Source of the DNA: Alphaproteobacteria bacterium
GTDB taxonomy: Bacteria; Myxococcota_A; UBA796; GCA-2862545
Length of the DNA: 64,000 nt
Direction of reading: 5' to 3'
Assembly: GCA_020632925.1 (NCBI GenBank)
Contig: JACKER010000012.1
Location: forward strand, 62,001 to 126,000
The position numbers and the translations under genes were made by a program. Below the pieces are notes generated by a model. The model had not been told where the DNA came from. It was given only the letters and a program-made list of their open reading frames with translations, and searched no databases. This document shows positions 51,769-60,913 of the stretch, one piece after another. Every line of letters begins with the position of its first letter. Positions within the stretch are counted from its first letter, which is position 1.

Positions 51769-54700
51769 GGTGACTCCCTGTGGGTGAGATCGGGGTTGGG
51801 GCCGTGGTGGCCCGCAAGGACACGGGCCTCCTCGACAGCGACGATGGCGTCGAGCGCCACCTGGAGCTGGACCATCCGAGCAGCGGCGAGCTCCGCCTCC
51901 CTGTCCAAGACGTCGGTATGGGTGGCGCGGCCGTGGTCCAGCGCGGTCAGCGTGGTCTGGCGTGCCTCCTCCGCCAGACGGACCCGCTCGGCGGCGATGG
52001 ACAGCTGGCCGGGTGCCAGGTCGATAGCGGTTGAAGCGGCAGCCTGGTCGACCTCCGCTTGTCTGGCCAACGCTTCGGCCCCGGCCTGCGCGGCGGACGC
52101 CTCGAATCGCGCACTGCGGGCGTCGTTCCACCGGACACCGCCGTCCAGCGTCCAGGTCGCCACGACCGACGCGCTCCAGGTGGTGCCCCACTCGGTCACC
52201 GCCGGGAACTGACTCATGTCCGGGTTGGCGTACTGCGCGTCGAGTCGAGCGGCGACGCGGGGCATCAGTGCTCCGGTCACGGCCCGGCTCCGTGCCGTGG
52301 CGGCGCTCGCGAGTGCCTGGGCCTCGAGTACGCCAGAGGCCGTACCGCTTGGAATCTCGTTGCCGAGCAGGGATCGAGCCCGTTCCAGGAGGTCTCCGGG
52401 TGCCCGGTCGACCGGCGCCCCCAGGAGCACCGCGAGGGCCAGTTCCGCACTCTGGCGACGCTCCTCGGCCTCGGCCAGGCGCTGTTCCGCTTCGCTGACG
52501 CGCAGGGCGACGGTTGCCAGCTCGTGGTCCACTGCTCGTCCCTGCTGCAAAAGGCGTTCCAGAGTGGCGTGACGCGCCTGTGCCGCCTCGACGGCGTCGG
52601 CCTGGATGTCCACCGTGCGCTCGGCCACCTCCAGTCCGTACCAGCCCCGCACGAGGCCCAGCCAGAGGTCCCCCCGCGTCACGTCAGCGGTGGCACGCCG
52701 GGCCTCCACCATCTCCCGAGACGCCTGACGACCGCGCAGCGCGGCACCGCCCGCGAACAGGGGCTGGGTCACGGTGACGCCGAGTGCTTGCTGCTGGTCG
52801 AACGGCTCCCCGAGCGTGATCGGATCCGGGGAGCTCCCGTCGGGGAGCGTGATGGGCAGCGTCAATACGGCCGGCTCGAACGGGTTCCTCCAGGTCTGGC
52901 GTGCCGACAGCTCTACCTGCGGAAACAACCGCCCGGTGGCCGCTGCGACCTGGGCCCTGGCCGCAGCGACCCGGTGCTCGCTCGCGGTCGCGGCGGGGTG
53001 CTCCTCGGTGAGGTGCCACGCCTCCTCGATGGTGAGGTCTCCGGCCTCCGCAGGATGTGGAACGACACCGGCGACGCCGACCAGCCCCGCGACGACCGAC
53101 GCAGCCGGCGCCCGCCAGCGAGGGAGGCGCAGCCCGTCCACGACGTCGTAGAGCACGGGGATCACGACCATCGTCAGCAGGGTGGAGGCCGCCATGCCGC
53201 CGATCACCGCCGTGGCCAGTGGCGAGAAGCGCTCGGCGCCAAGGGCCAGCTCGAGCGCCAGCGGCGTCATGCCGATCACGGTGGACAGCGACGTCATCAT
53301 GATGGGTCGGAAGCGGCTCTCGACGGCCTGCCGGAGTGCTTCGTGGCGCTCCGCTCCGTCCTCGCGAGACTGTCGGATCAGATCGACGAGCAGGATGGAG
53401 TTGTTGACGACGGTCCCGACCAGCAGGACAAGCCCCACCATCACGGGCATCGACACCGGCTTCCCCGCGAGCCAGAGCGCGGCCGAGACACCCGACAGGC
53501 TCAGGGGGATGGCCATCATCACCGTGATCGGGTGGACCCAGGATCGGAACTGCGCGACCAGCAGCAGGTAGACGGCGACCACGCTCACAGCCAGCGCGCT
53601 GAGGATGGAGATCCGAGACTCGACGAGGTCTTCGTTCTCACCCTGGATGGACACCTCGTACCCCTCGGGGACCACCATCGTCTGCACCGCGGCCTGGGCG
53701 TCCGAGACGACGAAGCTGAGCGGACGACCATCCACCTGGGCGCGCACGTCGAGGACCGGCGCGAGGTCTTCTGACGTGATCAGCCCCTGCTCGACGGTGT
53801 GCACGCCACGCGCAACCGCGGCCACAGGCATCGTCTCGCCGCCCTGCAGCATCAGTGGCCAGGACAGGACGGTGTCCACCGTGGCTGCTTCCGTCGGCCG
53901 ATAGCGCACCAGGATGGGCTCGGCGGATCCGGTCGCGGGGGTGAACGAGCCGATCTCGACGCCCTCGGCGCCAAGGGCCAGCTGGCGGGCGATGGAGAGT
54001 GGCGTCTGCCCCACCGCAGCAGCCCGTGGCTCATCGACCTGGACGACGGTGCGGCGCATGTCCCGCCGCCAGGCCCGCGTCGGCTTCACGAGGTTGGGCA
54101 CCGGCTCCAGGGTCCGGACGAGCTCGCCGCCGAGATGGTCGAGCACCAGCGGGTCTGGTCCACTGACGCGCGCCACGATGGGCGCCACCGTGGTTGGCTT
54201 GGCCGTGTTCCCGACCTCTTTCACCACGACGTTGGCGATCCCGGGAATTGCGGCAATCTCCGCCCGGACCTCCTGCTCGATGGCCCAGATGTCGCGGTCG
54301 CGCTCGGTTCGGGGAGACAACGTGACGCTCATGAACCCCTGAGTCGGCCCCATGACACCGCTGCCGCCGGTGAACTTCATCCCGGGCTCGAACCCGGCCT
54401 GCGACTGAACCAGCACCACCTCGGGCTGGCGTTCGAGAATCTCCTCGATGTCCCGGATGATGTCGGAGGTCACGGAGAGCGAACTGCCGGATGGCGTCTC
54501 GAGCGAGACGGTGAAGGTGCCCCCGTCCATTCGCGGAAGCAGGTCCATTCCCGCCATCCTGAGCCCTGCGAGTCCGACCGCGAACGAGAGGAAGGCCACC
54601 CCGAGCACCGGCCAGCGACGCCGCAGCCCGAGGTCCAGCAGCGCGAGGTAGACCGAACGCAGACGCTCCATCACCCTCTGGAAAGGGCGAGCCAGCCCCT

Positions 54701-56186
54701 GTGCGAGGGCCTCGAGGCGTCCCCCCTCGCGCACCTGGAGGCTGAGGATGGGCACCAGCACCAGGGCCACGACGACCGATGAGGTGAACGCGATGATCAG
54801 GGTGCTCGCCAATGGCCCGAACACCTTGCCGACGAATCCGGGGAGACCCAGCAGGGGAATCAGCACGACCAGGGTCGTCGCCGCACCCGCCAGCACCGGA
54901 AGCTGGACCTGGTCCGCGCCGTCCCGAGCCGCATCGTCGGGGTCGGCTCCGGCCTCCCGAAGCCGCATGATGTTCTCGAGGACGACCACCGAAGCGTCCA
55001 CCACCATGCCCACGGCCAGGATCACGGCCGAGAGCGTGACCATGTTGAACTCGATCCCCACGAGCCACATCACGCCGAAGGTCAGGCCGAAGGCCAGAGG
55101 CATCGTGAACGCCGTGACGGCCGCGGCGCGTGCCCGGCCCAGGAAGAGGAAGAGGATCACCGACGCCAGGAGCAGTGCCTGCCACACGTTTCCGAGCAGG
55201 TTGGACACCGACTGCTCCGTGAAGCTGGCGCTCTCCTCACCCGGTAGGAACGTCACGCCTGTGAGCGTGCCCTCCAGCTCCTCCACCACGTCGCGCACCT
55301 CCTCGACGACCTCCACGGTGTTGGCGTCCTCGGAGCGGTACACCTGCACCGCGATGGCCCGCTGACCGTTGATGCTGAACCACGCGTCGTCCACCACCGC
55401 ACCGCGCTCCACGGACGCCAGATCTCCGAGCCGCACCTGCCCGCCCCCTGATGCCGGGAGCAGCACGTCCTCGAGGTCGGTCACCCGATCGACGCGCTGG
55501 TCGATCCGGAGCATGGTCTCGCTCGTCGTCCCCCGCAGACGGCCCGCGGGGGCCGAGACGTCGGTCGCTCGCAGCGAGGCAGCGATCCCGGCAAGCGGGA
55601 GATGGTGCGCCTCGGCCAGGTGCGGGTCCACGTCCACGACGACGGTCGGAACCCGACCACCGAACACGTCGACTGCCGCGACTCCGTCGATCCGCTGCAG
55701 GCGCGGACCCACGATGTCCTCCGCCGCGCGTCGGGCCTCGAGCAGGTCCTCGGCGACCAGCCCGACCGTGTACACTGGGCGGTCGGACGTGCTGAAGGTC
55801 ATCACCCGGGGCTGTTCGGCCCCATCGGGGAGGTCTTCAGCCACTCGCGCGATGGCGTTCTGGACGTCCACGGCCGCCAGGCGCACCTCTGTGCCGTAGT
55901 GGAACTCCACCGAGATGACCGACAGGTTGTCCTGGGAGCTCGCGCTGGTGGCGGCGACGCCCTCCAGCGAGGCGAGCTCGGTCGCGATCACGTCGGTCAC
56001 GTCCCGATCGACATCTCCGGCTGTGGCACCCGGCCAGCCGGTGACCACGTTGACCAGGGGAGGTGCCGTGTCGGGGAACAGCCGCACCGGGATCTGGCGG
56101 TAGGCGACCAGGCCCAGGATCACGGTCCCCACGACGAGCGCCCACACGGCGTGCCGGTTCTTCAGGATGAGGCCGGTGAGACTCAT
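51765..56186 (-). CDS. RND efflux pump fused in frame to a TolC-type outer-membrane factor
   Basis: The 1,473-codon frame is uninterrupted. Residues 1 to about 1020 form a full RND pump of the HAE1/AcrB-like branch: TM1 at 9-27, AVILAVGMVVDASVVVLEN in TM4, and the last helices IGMTPLALELALGAERFSPL and TLLTMVVIPVLYDVV. Then LPRWRAPAASVVAGLVGVAG and VVPHPAEA (about 1020-1048) look like a Sec signal peptide with an AEA cleavage site. Residues 1049-1473 are a complete TolC-family protein (TGRLFPQVELSARQTWRNPF; VATWTLDGGVRWNDARSARF). An internal GTG (VDGLRLPRW) could also give separate translation. Coupled by ATGA to the adaptor before it and the cytochrome after it. Confidence 0.9.
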   Translation of the reverse strand: MSLTGLILKNRHAVWALVVGTVILGLVAYRQIPVRLFPDTAPPLVNVVTGWPGATAGDVDRDVTDVIATELASLEGVAATSASSQDNLSVISVEFHYGTEVRLAAVDVQNAIARVAEDLPDGAEQPRVMTFSTSDRPVYTVGLVAEDLLEARRAAEDIVGPRLQRIDGVAAVDVFGGRVPTVVVDVDPHLAEAHHLPLAGIAASLRATDVSAPAGRLRGTTSETMLRIDQRVDRVTDLEDVLLPASGGGQVRLGDLASVERGAVVDDAWFSINGQRAIAVQVYRSEDANTVEVVEEVRDVVEELEGTLTGVTFLPGEESASFTEQSVSNLLGNVWQALLLASVILFLFLGRARAAAVTAFTMPLAFGLTFGVMWLVGIEFNMVTLSAVILAVGMVVDASVVVLENIMRLREAGADPDDAARDGADQVQLPVLAGAATTLVVLIPLLGLPGFVGKVFGPLASTLIIAFTSSVVVALVLVPILSLQVREGGRLEALAQGLARPFQRVMERLRSVYLALLDLGLRRRWPVLGVAFLSFAVGLAGLRMAGMDLLPRMDGGTFTVSLETPSGSSLSVTSDIIRDIEEILERQPEVVLVQSQAGFEPGMKFTGGSGVMGPTQGFMSVTLSPRTERDRDIWAIEQEVRAEIAAIPGIANVVVKEVGNTAKPTTVAPIVARVSGPDPLVLDHLGGELVRTLEPVPNLVKPTRAWRRDMRRTVVQVDEPRAAAVGQTPLSIARQLALGAEGVEIGSFTPATGSAEPILVRYRPTEAATVDTVLSWPLMLQGGETMPVAAVARGVHTVEQGLITSEDLAPVLDVRAQVDGRPLSFVVSDAQAAVQTMVVPEGYEVSIQGENEDLVESRISILSALAVSVVAVYLLLVAQFRSWVHPITVMMAIPLSLSGVSAALWLAGKPVSMPVMVGLVLLVGTVVNNSILLVDLIRQSREDGAERHEALRQAVESRFRPIMMTSLSTVIGMTPLALELALGAERFSPLATAVIGGMAASTLLTMVVIPVLYDVVDGLRLPRWRAPAASVVAGLVGVAGVVPHPAEAGDLTIEEAWHLTEEHPAATASEHRVAAARAQVAAATGRLFPQVELSARQTWRNPFEPAVLTLPITLPDGSSPDPITLGEPFDQQQALGVTVTQPLFAGGAALRGRQASREMVEARRATADVTRGDLWLGLVRGWYGLEVAERTVDIQADAVEAAQARHATLERLLQQGRAVDHELATVALRVSEAEQRLAEAEERRQSAELALAVLLGAPVDRAPGDLLERARSLLGNEIPSGTASGVLEAQALASAATARSRAVTGALMPRVAARLDAQYANPDMSQFPAVTEWGTTWSASVVATWTLDGGVRWNDARSARFEASAAQAGAEALARQAEVDQAAASTAIDLAPGQLSIAAERVRLAEEARQTTLTALDHGRATHTDVLDREAELAAARMVQLQVALDAIVAVEEARVLAGHHGPNPDLTHRESP

Positions 56187-57223
56187 GGCGTCACCGCCAG
56201 GACCCGTCGCTCGGGATCGAGGCCACTGACGGCCCCGGAGACCACGAGCAGCTCTCCAGGCGGCGGAGGTTCGATGACGACCCACCCGTCTTGCCGGGGA
56301 CCGAGCTCGACACCGTGCCGCCGAAGCCGGTCTCCCTCCACGAGGAACACGAAGCTTCCGCCTTCGTCCTGGCCCAGCGCGTCCTCCGGAACGGCAACCC
56401 CGTCGACGCGCTCATCCGCTACCAACGTCACGGGCCAGGACGTCCCGACGCGCGCACCATCCGCTGGGTGGTCGAGGGACACGACGATCTCCACGAGGCG
56501 AGCCGGACCCATCGCCTGTGCGCCGACCTCAATGACCCGTCCACCGCCCAGCTCCGAGTCGGCACGCGTGCCGACGGTGACATCGCTCGCAGCGTGCTGG
56601 GGAATACGCACCGTCAGCACCTTGTTGCTGCTGCCGAATCGCAACAGGGGCGTCCCGGGCATGACCGTCTGTCCGGGATCGACCAGGTGGTCGAGCACCG
56701 TGCCTTCGAACGGAGCGCGCTCGACCGCTCGCGAGCCAGCCACGCCGGCCTCACGCTCGGCGGCGTGCGCAGCTTCGACAGCATGGCCGGCCGACGAACA
56801 GGCCCGCTCGCTCGCGGCGAGTTTGACCGCGGGAAGGTCCCCTGCCGCTGCAAGGACGCGGTCGGTGTCGAGCTGGGTGCAGAGGAAGTCTCGCTCGGCC
56901 TCCGCTCGTCCACGCTCCGCTCGCACGCGCTCGACCCGAGCGGCGACATCGGGTGCAGTGACGCGCACCAGTGTCGCGCCGGCTGCCACCTGCGCGCCCT
57001 CGTCTGCGTCGAAACCCACGACCGTGCCCGGCACCTGGGCCACGACCCGCACGCTGCGCTCCGGCGCCAGCTCACCCAGGTACGTTCGCCCTTCGACAAC
57101 CGGCCCACTCCGCGGGGCAGTCGCCCGCACGGCCTGTGGCGGTTCCTGCACCTGTGCGCCCTCACCGAAGCAGCCCGTCAAGGCCAGTAGGATTGCTCCA
57201 ACAAAGTAAGTACTCGCTTGCAT
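56183..57223 (-). CDS. periplasmic adaptor (membrane fusion protein) lipoprotein
   Basis: The 346-residue product begins at ATG 57223 with a lipobox signal (FVGAILLALTGCFGE). The barrel-sandwich halves (LAPERSVRVVAQVPGTVVGF and APFEGTVLDHLVDPGQTVMP) flank an alpha-hairpin, and a beta-barrel region follows. It would bridge the RND and TolC parts of the next gene. The start codon lies within a TetR-type operator (57203-57222). Its end overlaps the RND start by 4 bp. Confidence 0.88.
   Translation of the reverse strand: MQASTYFVGAILLALTGCFGEGAQVQEPPQAVRATAPRSGPVVEGRTYLGELAPERSVRVVAQVPGTVVGFDADEGAQVAAGATLVRVTAPDVAARVERVRAERGRAEAERDFLCTQLDTDRVLAAAGDLPAVKLAASERACSSAGHAVEAAHAAEREAGVAGSRAVERAPFEGTVLDHLVDPGQTVMPGTPLLRFGSSNKVLTVRIPQHAASDVTVGTRADSELGGGRVIEVGAQAMGPARLVEIVVSLDHPADGARVGTSWPVTLVADERVDGVAVPEDALGQDEGGSFVFLVEGDRLRRHGVELGPRQDGWVVIEPPPPGELLVVSGAVSGLDPERRVLAVTP
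57203..57222. promoter_or_regulatory. candidate TetR operator at the adaptor start
   Basis: AAAGTAAGTACTCGCTTGCA resembles the site at 58304-58323 (AAAGCGAGTGCTTGCTTGCA; 16 of 20 positions identical). Both contain a near-palindrome around GYRAGTRCTYGC, typical of AcrR/TetR operators. Confidence 0.6.
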
Positions 57224-57264
57224 TATTGCTCCAACGTCGGCTCGAAATGGCCCGAGAGTCGGGG

Positions 57265-57858
57265 TCAGGGGGTGAGGACCTTCATGAGTGTGCGCCACGC
57301 ATGAACCACGCGGCGCCGCACGTCCTCCCGAGATCCGGCGCGGCCCAGCGACGCCTGCATGGCGAACGTGAGCAGTGCGCCCTGGACGAGCATGCTCATC
57401 GCGGGGACGTCGAGGTCCTGGCGCAGCTGACCTTCGGCATGGAGGCGCTGCAGTCGGTCGATGAGGAAGCCAACACTTCGCCGTCTCCAGCCTTCGACGA
57501 CTTGCCGCCCCTCGTCGCCCGCCAGGTGGATGAGCTCGTCCGAGAAGATCAGCCGCCCGACAGAGCCCTCCTCGCCGACGAACGCGGCCCGGTGATGGAA
57601 GAACTGCTCGAGGTCCTCCATCGGGTCTCCGGAGTCCACCATGCCCGCCTCGATCTCCTGCTCGAGCAGTCGCATCGCCTCGAGCACGATCTCTTCCTTG
57701 CTGCCGAAGTGGCGAAAGAGCGTGCCATCGCTGATGCCCACCCGTCCGGCGACAGCGCGACTCGTGAAGCGGGCCACCCCGTCTTCGGCGATCGTGCGCA
57801 GCGCCGCCTCGGCGACCTGGCGTCTACGGGTCTCGGTGTCTTCGTAGTGACGCGGCAT
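57265..57858 (-). CDS. TetR-family transcriptional repressor
   Basis: The 197-residue protein has the N-terminal TetR helix-turn-helix (AEAALRTIAEDGVARFTSRAV then AGRVGISDGTLFRHFGSKEE) and an all-helical ligand domain. It sits between a membrane-protein gene and the efflux genes, and it probably represses this operon by binding the two similar sites at 57203-57222 and 58304-58323. The inducer is unknown; toxic organic compounds or metals are typical for this regulator type. Confidence 0.9.
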   Translation of the reverse strand: MPRHYEDTETRRRQVAEAALRTIAEDGVARFTSRAVAGRVGISDGTLFRHFGSKEEIVLEAMRLLEQEIEAGMVDSGDPMEDLEQFFHHRAAFVGEEGSVGRLIFSDELIHLAGDEGRQVVEGWRRRSVGFLIDRLQRLHAEGQLRQDLDVPAMSMLVQGALLTFAMQASLGRAGSREDVRRRVVHAWRTLMKVLTP

Positions 57859-57874
57859 CGTCGTGAGCTCCGTC

Positions 57875-58291
57875 TCAGCTGGCAGGGGCCCGCAACGCGG
57901 CGAAGCCGGCCCAGGCGAACGACACCAGGATAGCGACTCCGCCCACAAGGACCAGGATCGGGGGCGCGCCGAACAGGACCTCCGCGAGGATCCCCGTCGG
58001 CATGAGCAGACCGGCGATCGCGAGTCCCGCGATACCGGCGCGACTTCGAGTACTCACCTCGAGCTTCGGGACCACCAGCCCCATCACGAGGTTGAGCACC
58101 GAGAACAGCGCGCCGTGGACGTGTGCGAGGCGAGCCTCGAAGTGCTTGCCGATCCCGTAGTCCGCGGCCCACTGCTCGTGACCAGGAGCGAAGTCGCGCA
58201 GGTAGATGAGGACGAAGCCGTAGACCATGAAGGCCGCGAGGCCGAGAAGACCGACGGAGAGGTTCCAGCGGCCGGATGACAGAGACTGCAT
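57875..58291 (-). CDS. four-helix membrane protein of the efflux operon
   Basis: ATG 58291 (GGAGG five bases upstream) gives 138 residues with four hydrophobic segments (LSVGLLGLAAFMVYGFVLIY; HVHGALFSVLNLVMGLVVP; AGLAIAGLLMPTGILAEVL; PILVLVGGVAILVSFAWAGF). The conserved-looking His in RLAHVHGALFSV and the LMPTGILAEVLFG segment resemble small uncharacterised membrane proteins found near quinol or haem-copper systems. First gene of the TetR-controlled operon. Confidence 0.7.
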   Translation of the reverse strand: MQSLSSGRWNLSVGLLGLAAFMVYGFVLIYLRDFAPGHEQWAADYGIGKHFEARLAHVHGALFSVLNLVMGLVVPKLEVSTRSRAGIAGLAIAGLLMPTGILAEVLFGAPPILVLVGGVAILVSFAWAGFAALRAPAS

Positions 58292-58303
58292 CTTCGCCTC
58301 CAT

Positions 58304-58323
58304 AAAGCGAGTGCTTGCTTGCA
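58304..58323. promoter_or_regulatory. candidate TetR operator upstream of the efflux operon
   Basis: AAAGCGAGTGCTTGCTTGCA lies 13 bp upstream of ATG 58291 and resembles the site overlapping the adaptor start (57203-57222). Confidence 0.65.
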
Positions 58324-58372
58324 AGCTAAGTGGGCCGTCGAGGGATGTCAATCGGGGACCCTGGTTCGCCCA

Positions 58373-58627
58373 CTACGTGCGTGTCGCCCCGAGCCAGTCC
58401 GGTGGTGGAACGGGTTGGGCGCCCAGCTCGTGGGCGAGCTCGGCCGCGGCGGATGAGAGATAGGCCACGGCGGCGCACTGGAGGCTTCCGTCGGACTCCA
58501 GCCGTGTGATCAACCGAGCCGCGGAGTCCCCTGGATACCGCTCCTGAAAACGCTGGACCACGGCCCCAAAAGGATCGGCGTCCAGCAGGGGATCGCCCAC
58601 GACGACGCGGTACCAGCGCTCTGGCAT
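58373..58627 (-). CDS. small hypothetical protein (84 aa)
   Basis: The product (MPERWYRVVVGDPLLDADPF; VVQRFQERYPGDSAARLITR; LESDGSLQCAAVAYLSSAAA) looks like a compact cytoplasmic protein without signal or metal motifs. It is divergent from the interrupted haem-protein gene. I do not recognise a family. The 135 bp between them holds no clear promoter. Confidence 0.55.
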   Translation of the reverse strand: MPERWYRVVVGDPLLDADPFGAVVQRFQERYPGDSAARLITRLESDGSLQCAAVAYLSSAAAELAHELGAQPVPPPDWLGATRT

Positions 58628-58762
58628 GGGATGGCTCCGGGGAGTACGGCCCGACGCACCACTCTAATGGAGTTCCAATCTCCGGTAGAGGGCGTGGCCA
58701 ATGGACGGGTCGTAGTTGTAGGACACGGGCAGGAGGTACCAACCCGCCCTCGAGGAGGCCCA

Positions 58763-58844
58763 ATGCGAAACTTGACTCGAATCCTGGCGGGTGCCGCCGC
58801 CGCTGCCGGGGCGCTCTTCGTTGCCATCCAGCTCGTGCCCTACG
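58763..58844 (+). pseudogene. 5' part of a haem-binding-domain protein gene, cut by a transposon
   Basis: ATG 58763 (GAGGAGG upstream) opens a signal-anchor sequence (ILAGAAAAAGALFVAIQLVPY) and is interrupted after CCTACG (58839-58844). Excising the transposon and one copy of CCTACG joins it in frame to the part at 62302-62684, giving ...QLVPYGRAHTNPPVREE... as expected for the haem-binding domain family (DCHSNET, WPWYSHVAP). The present 72-codon frame ends in transposon sequence. Confidence 0.85.
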
Positions 58845-58847
58845 TGC

Positions 58848-58957
58848 GGTTGTCAACCCGTGACCCGCATCGAACTCCGGACACTGGTCCGGGCTCGGAC
58901 CGGTGGTCGTTCGGGGGGGCGGGACGTGGACACCACCGGTTGTCGACCCCTGACCCG
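58848..58957 (+). repeat. repeated transposase-binding motif inside the left transposon end
   Basis: GGTTGTCAACCCGTGACCCG (58848-58867) recurs as GGTTGTCGACCCCTGACCCG (58938-58957), 18 of 20 identical and 90 bp apart. Between them lies the palindrome CCGGAC-N4-GTCCGG (58877-58892). The right end has a related palindrome CCGGACA-N4-TGTCCGG (62242-62259). Multiple internal sites are typical of Mu/Tn7-like ends. Confidence 0.65.
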
Positions 58958-58978
58958 TTGCGCGCGGGTGGGGCGTGA

Positions 58979-60898
58979 TCAGGCGATTGGGAGGACGCGG
59001 GCGGCCACGAAGCGGATGGCGGCGAGGCGCTCGCGGTGTGGGACCGCGAACGTGGCCGAGATCCGTCGGGCGGTCAGGCGGAAGAGCGGCTCCCTGGCCT
59101 CGGGCTCTTCCGCGTCGATGACGTCGGCGGAGGCGATCAGCCAGAAGAAGCGGTCGATCCGCCTGGGTGCTCGAAGCGCGCGGTCGACGTAGGCCTGGAG
59201 ACGGTCCTCGGGAGCGTCGCGGAGGTCGTCGAGCTGGTCGCGCTCGCGCTCGGCGGCGTGGAGGGCGGCATCGCGAGCTCGCCGGCGCTCGTCCCACAGA
59301 GCCAGGCTGATCTCCCAGCCCTCGCGCTCCTCGGCGACGTTGCGGGTCACGCCGAGGAGGTACCGGACGTCGACCCCGTCGGGGAGAGTCCCGGCGCGGC
59401 GCTTGCCCTCGACGATGGCGATGCCCTCGACGACGGCGTCGATCGGGTAGCGCGCGACTCCGGTGAGGAGGTTCCCGGTCGGGTCGACGAAGCCCAGACG
59501 CCCGAAGGCGGCCGACAACAGCGCGCGGACCTGCGGATCCTGCCGGGCCGCGAGGGTCTCACGCGCTCGTCGCTGGCGATCGAGACGCTCGGCCAGCGCG
59601 GCCTCCGCCGCGGCGATCTGCTCGGGGGTGGCGGACTCGCGGTGGAGCTCGACGCGCGAGCGGCCGTCCCGAGCGGCGCGGGGGCGGTGGTTGAGGGTGC
59701 GGGCCCAGGTCGTGACGACGGACTCGAGGAGCTGGCGGGCGAGCGCCTTCGGCGTGAGCGCGACCAGGGCGAGGACGGGCGCCACCTGCTGGAACAGGCC
59801 GAAAGCGCCCTCGACGTGGGCCTTGTTCTGCGGCCGCCCGAGCGTCGCTGGGACGACCGTGGCCGGATCGAGGGCCTCGACGACGGCGTCGGTGTGGTTG
59901 GACGGCTTGTTGTCGAGCAGAACGGCGAGCGGGGCCGCGCCCGTGGTGACCACGCCGTCCCGGAACGCCTCGACCACCGCCTCTCCGTCCTCGTTGTCGC
60001 GCACGGACGCGCCCGTCACCGCACCCGAGCACGGGTCGACCATCAGCTCGACGTTGAACGTGAACGGCTCGCTCGCGACCTGCACGGTGATGGGTGAGCC
60101 GTCGCCCACCCACTGCGCGTTGGGGAAGAACGTCTGGAACTGGCCCCGCAGCGCGTCCTCGTCGGGCGAGCGACCCGAGCGGCGCTTCGCGAACCGCACG
60201 CCGTGGACGGCCAGGATCTCGGCGATCAGCGTGCGCTTGAAGGGGATGCGCCAGTCGTGCTGGACATGACGGCAGAACGCCGTGAATCCGCCCTTCCACC
60301 GGCTCCACTGGTCGAGCAGGGTGGCGACCTGGGGCTCGGTCGGGTCGCGTCGGGAGACGGCTGCGGCGTTCTCCTGGGGTGCCGCCTCGGCGACGCCGCC
60401 TTCGAGCCAGTCCCGCAGCGTCCCGACGGGGATCTGGAGCGTGTCGGCGCAGACGGGGACGGACAGCTCGCGGTGCTCCGCGACGAGGGCGAGGACGAAG
60501 CAGCGGAAGGCGTCGGTGTAGGTTCGCCGCCCACCCTCCACCGCGGTGACGGAGCCCGGGTGCTCGTAGACGAAGGCCAGCGCCTCGCGGCCGAGCGCGG
60601 ACGAGTCAGACGCGGACGCCTCGACGGGTGGCTCCTCGACGGGTCGACCCGGTGGCCGCTGGACCGTGGGGAGCAGGCCCTCGATCCGCTCGCGCAGCGC
60701 GTACGCCTGCGAGCGCGAGACGTCGAGCGCGTCGACGACCGCGGTCCTGGAGGGGTGCGGCATCCCGAGGCTCTCCAGGAGAGGGATCGCGACGAGGAGG
60801 GTCGCCGCCGTGACGAGCGGCGAGAGAGGGGGTACGGTGGACACGGCGCTCGCGGGTTGGTGGGTGGTGAGGTGGTACTTTCCTCCTGTCCGATCCAC
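58979..60898 (-). CDS. DDE transposase B (639 aa) of the two-transposase element
   Basis: An N-terminal helix-turn-helix region (VVDALDVSRSQAYALRERIE, about 54-73) and a second one (DTLQIPVGTLRDWLEGGV) precede a catalytic core with Asp in WVGDGSPITVQ, Asp in AVLLDNKPSNHTD and Glu in NKAHVEGAFGLFQ. A beta-barrel-like part and a long charged C-terminal helix region follow (RRRARDAALHAAERERDQLD), as in Mu/TnsB-type transposases. The start is uncertain: GTG 60898, or the in-frame GTG near 60844 (VSTVPPL). The 15-bp gap after transposase A suggests co-transcription. Confidence 0.85.
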   Translation of the reverse strand: MDRTGGKYHLTTHQPASAVSTVPPLSPLVTAATLLVAIPLLESLGMPHPSRTAVVDALDVSRSQAYALRERIEGLLPTVQRPPGRPVEEPPVEASASDSSALGREALAFVYEHPGSVTAVEGGRRTYTDAFRCFVLALVAEHRELSVPVCADTLQIPVGTLRDWLEGGVAEAAPQENAAAVSRRDPTEPQVATLLDQWSRWKGGFTAFCRHVQHDWRIPFKRTLIAEILAVHGVRFAKRRSGRSPDEDALRGQFQTFFPNAQWVGDGSPITVQVASEPFTFNVELMVDPCSGAVTGASVRDNEDGEAVVEAFRDGVVTTGAAPLAVLLDNKPSNHTDAVVEALDPATVVPATLGRPQNKAHVEGAFGLFQQVAPVLALVALTPKALARQLLESVVTTWARTLNHRPRAARDGRSRVELHRESATPEQIAAAEAALAERLDRQRRARETLAARQDPQVRALLSAAFGRLGFVDPTGNLLTGVARYPIDAVVEGIAIVEGKRRAGTLPDGVDVRYLLGVTRNVAEEREGWEISLALWDERRRARDAALHAAERERDQLDDLRDAPEDRLQAYVDRALRAPRRIDRFFWLIASADVIDAEEPEAREPLFRLTARRISATFAVPHRERLAAIRFVAARVLPIA

Positions 60899-60913
60899 GA
60901 GTCGCCGCCCACC

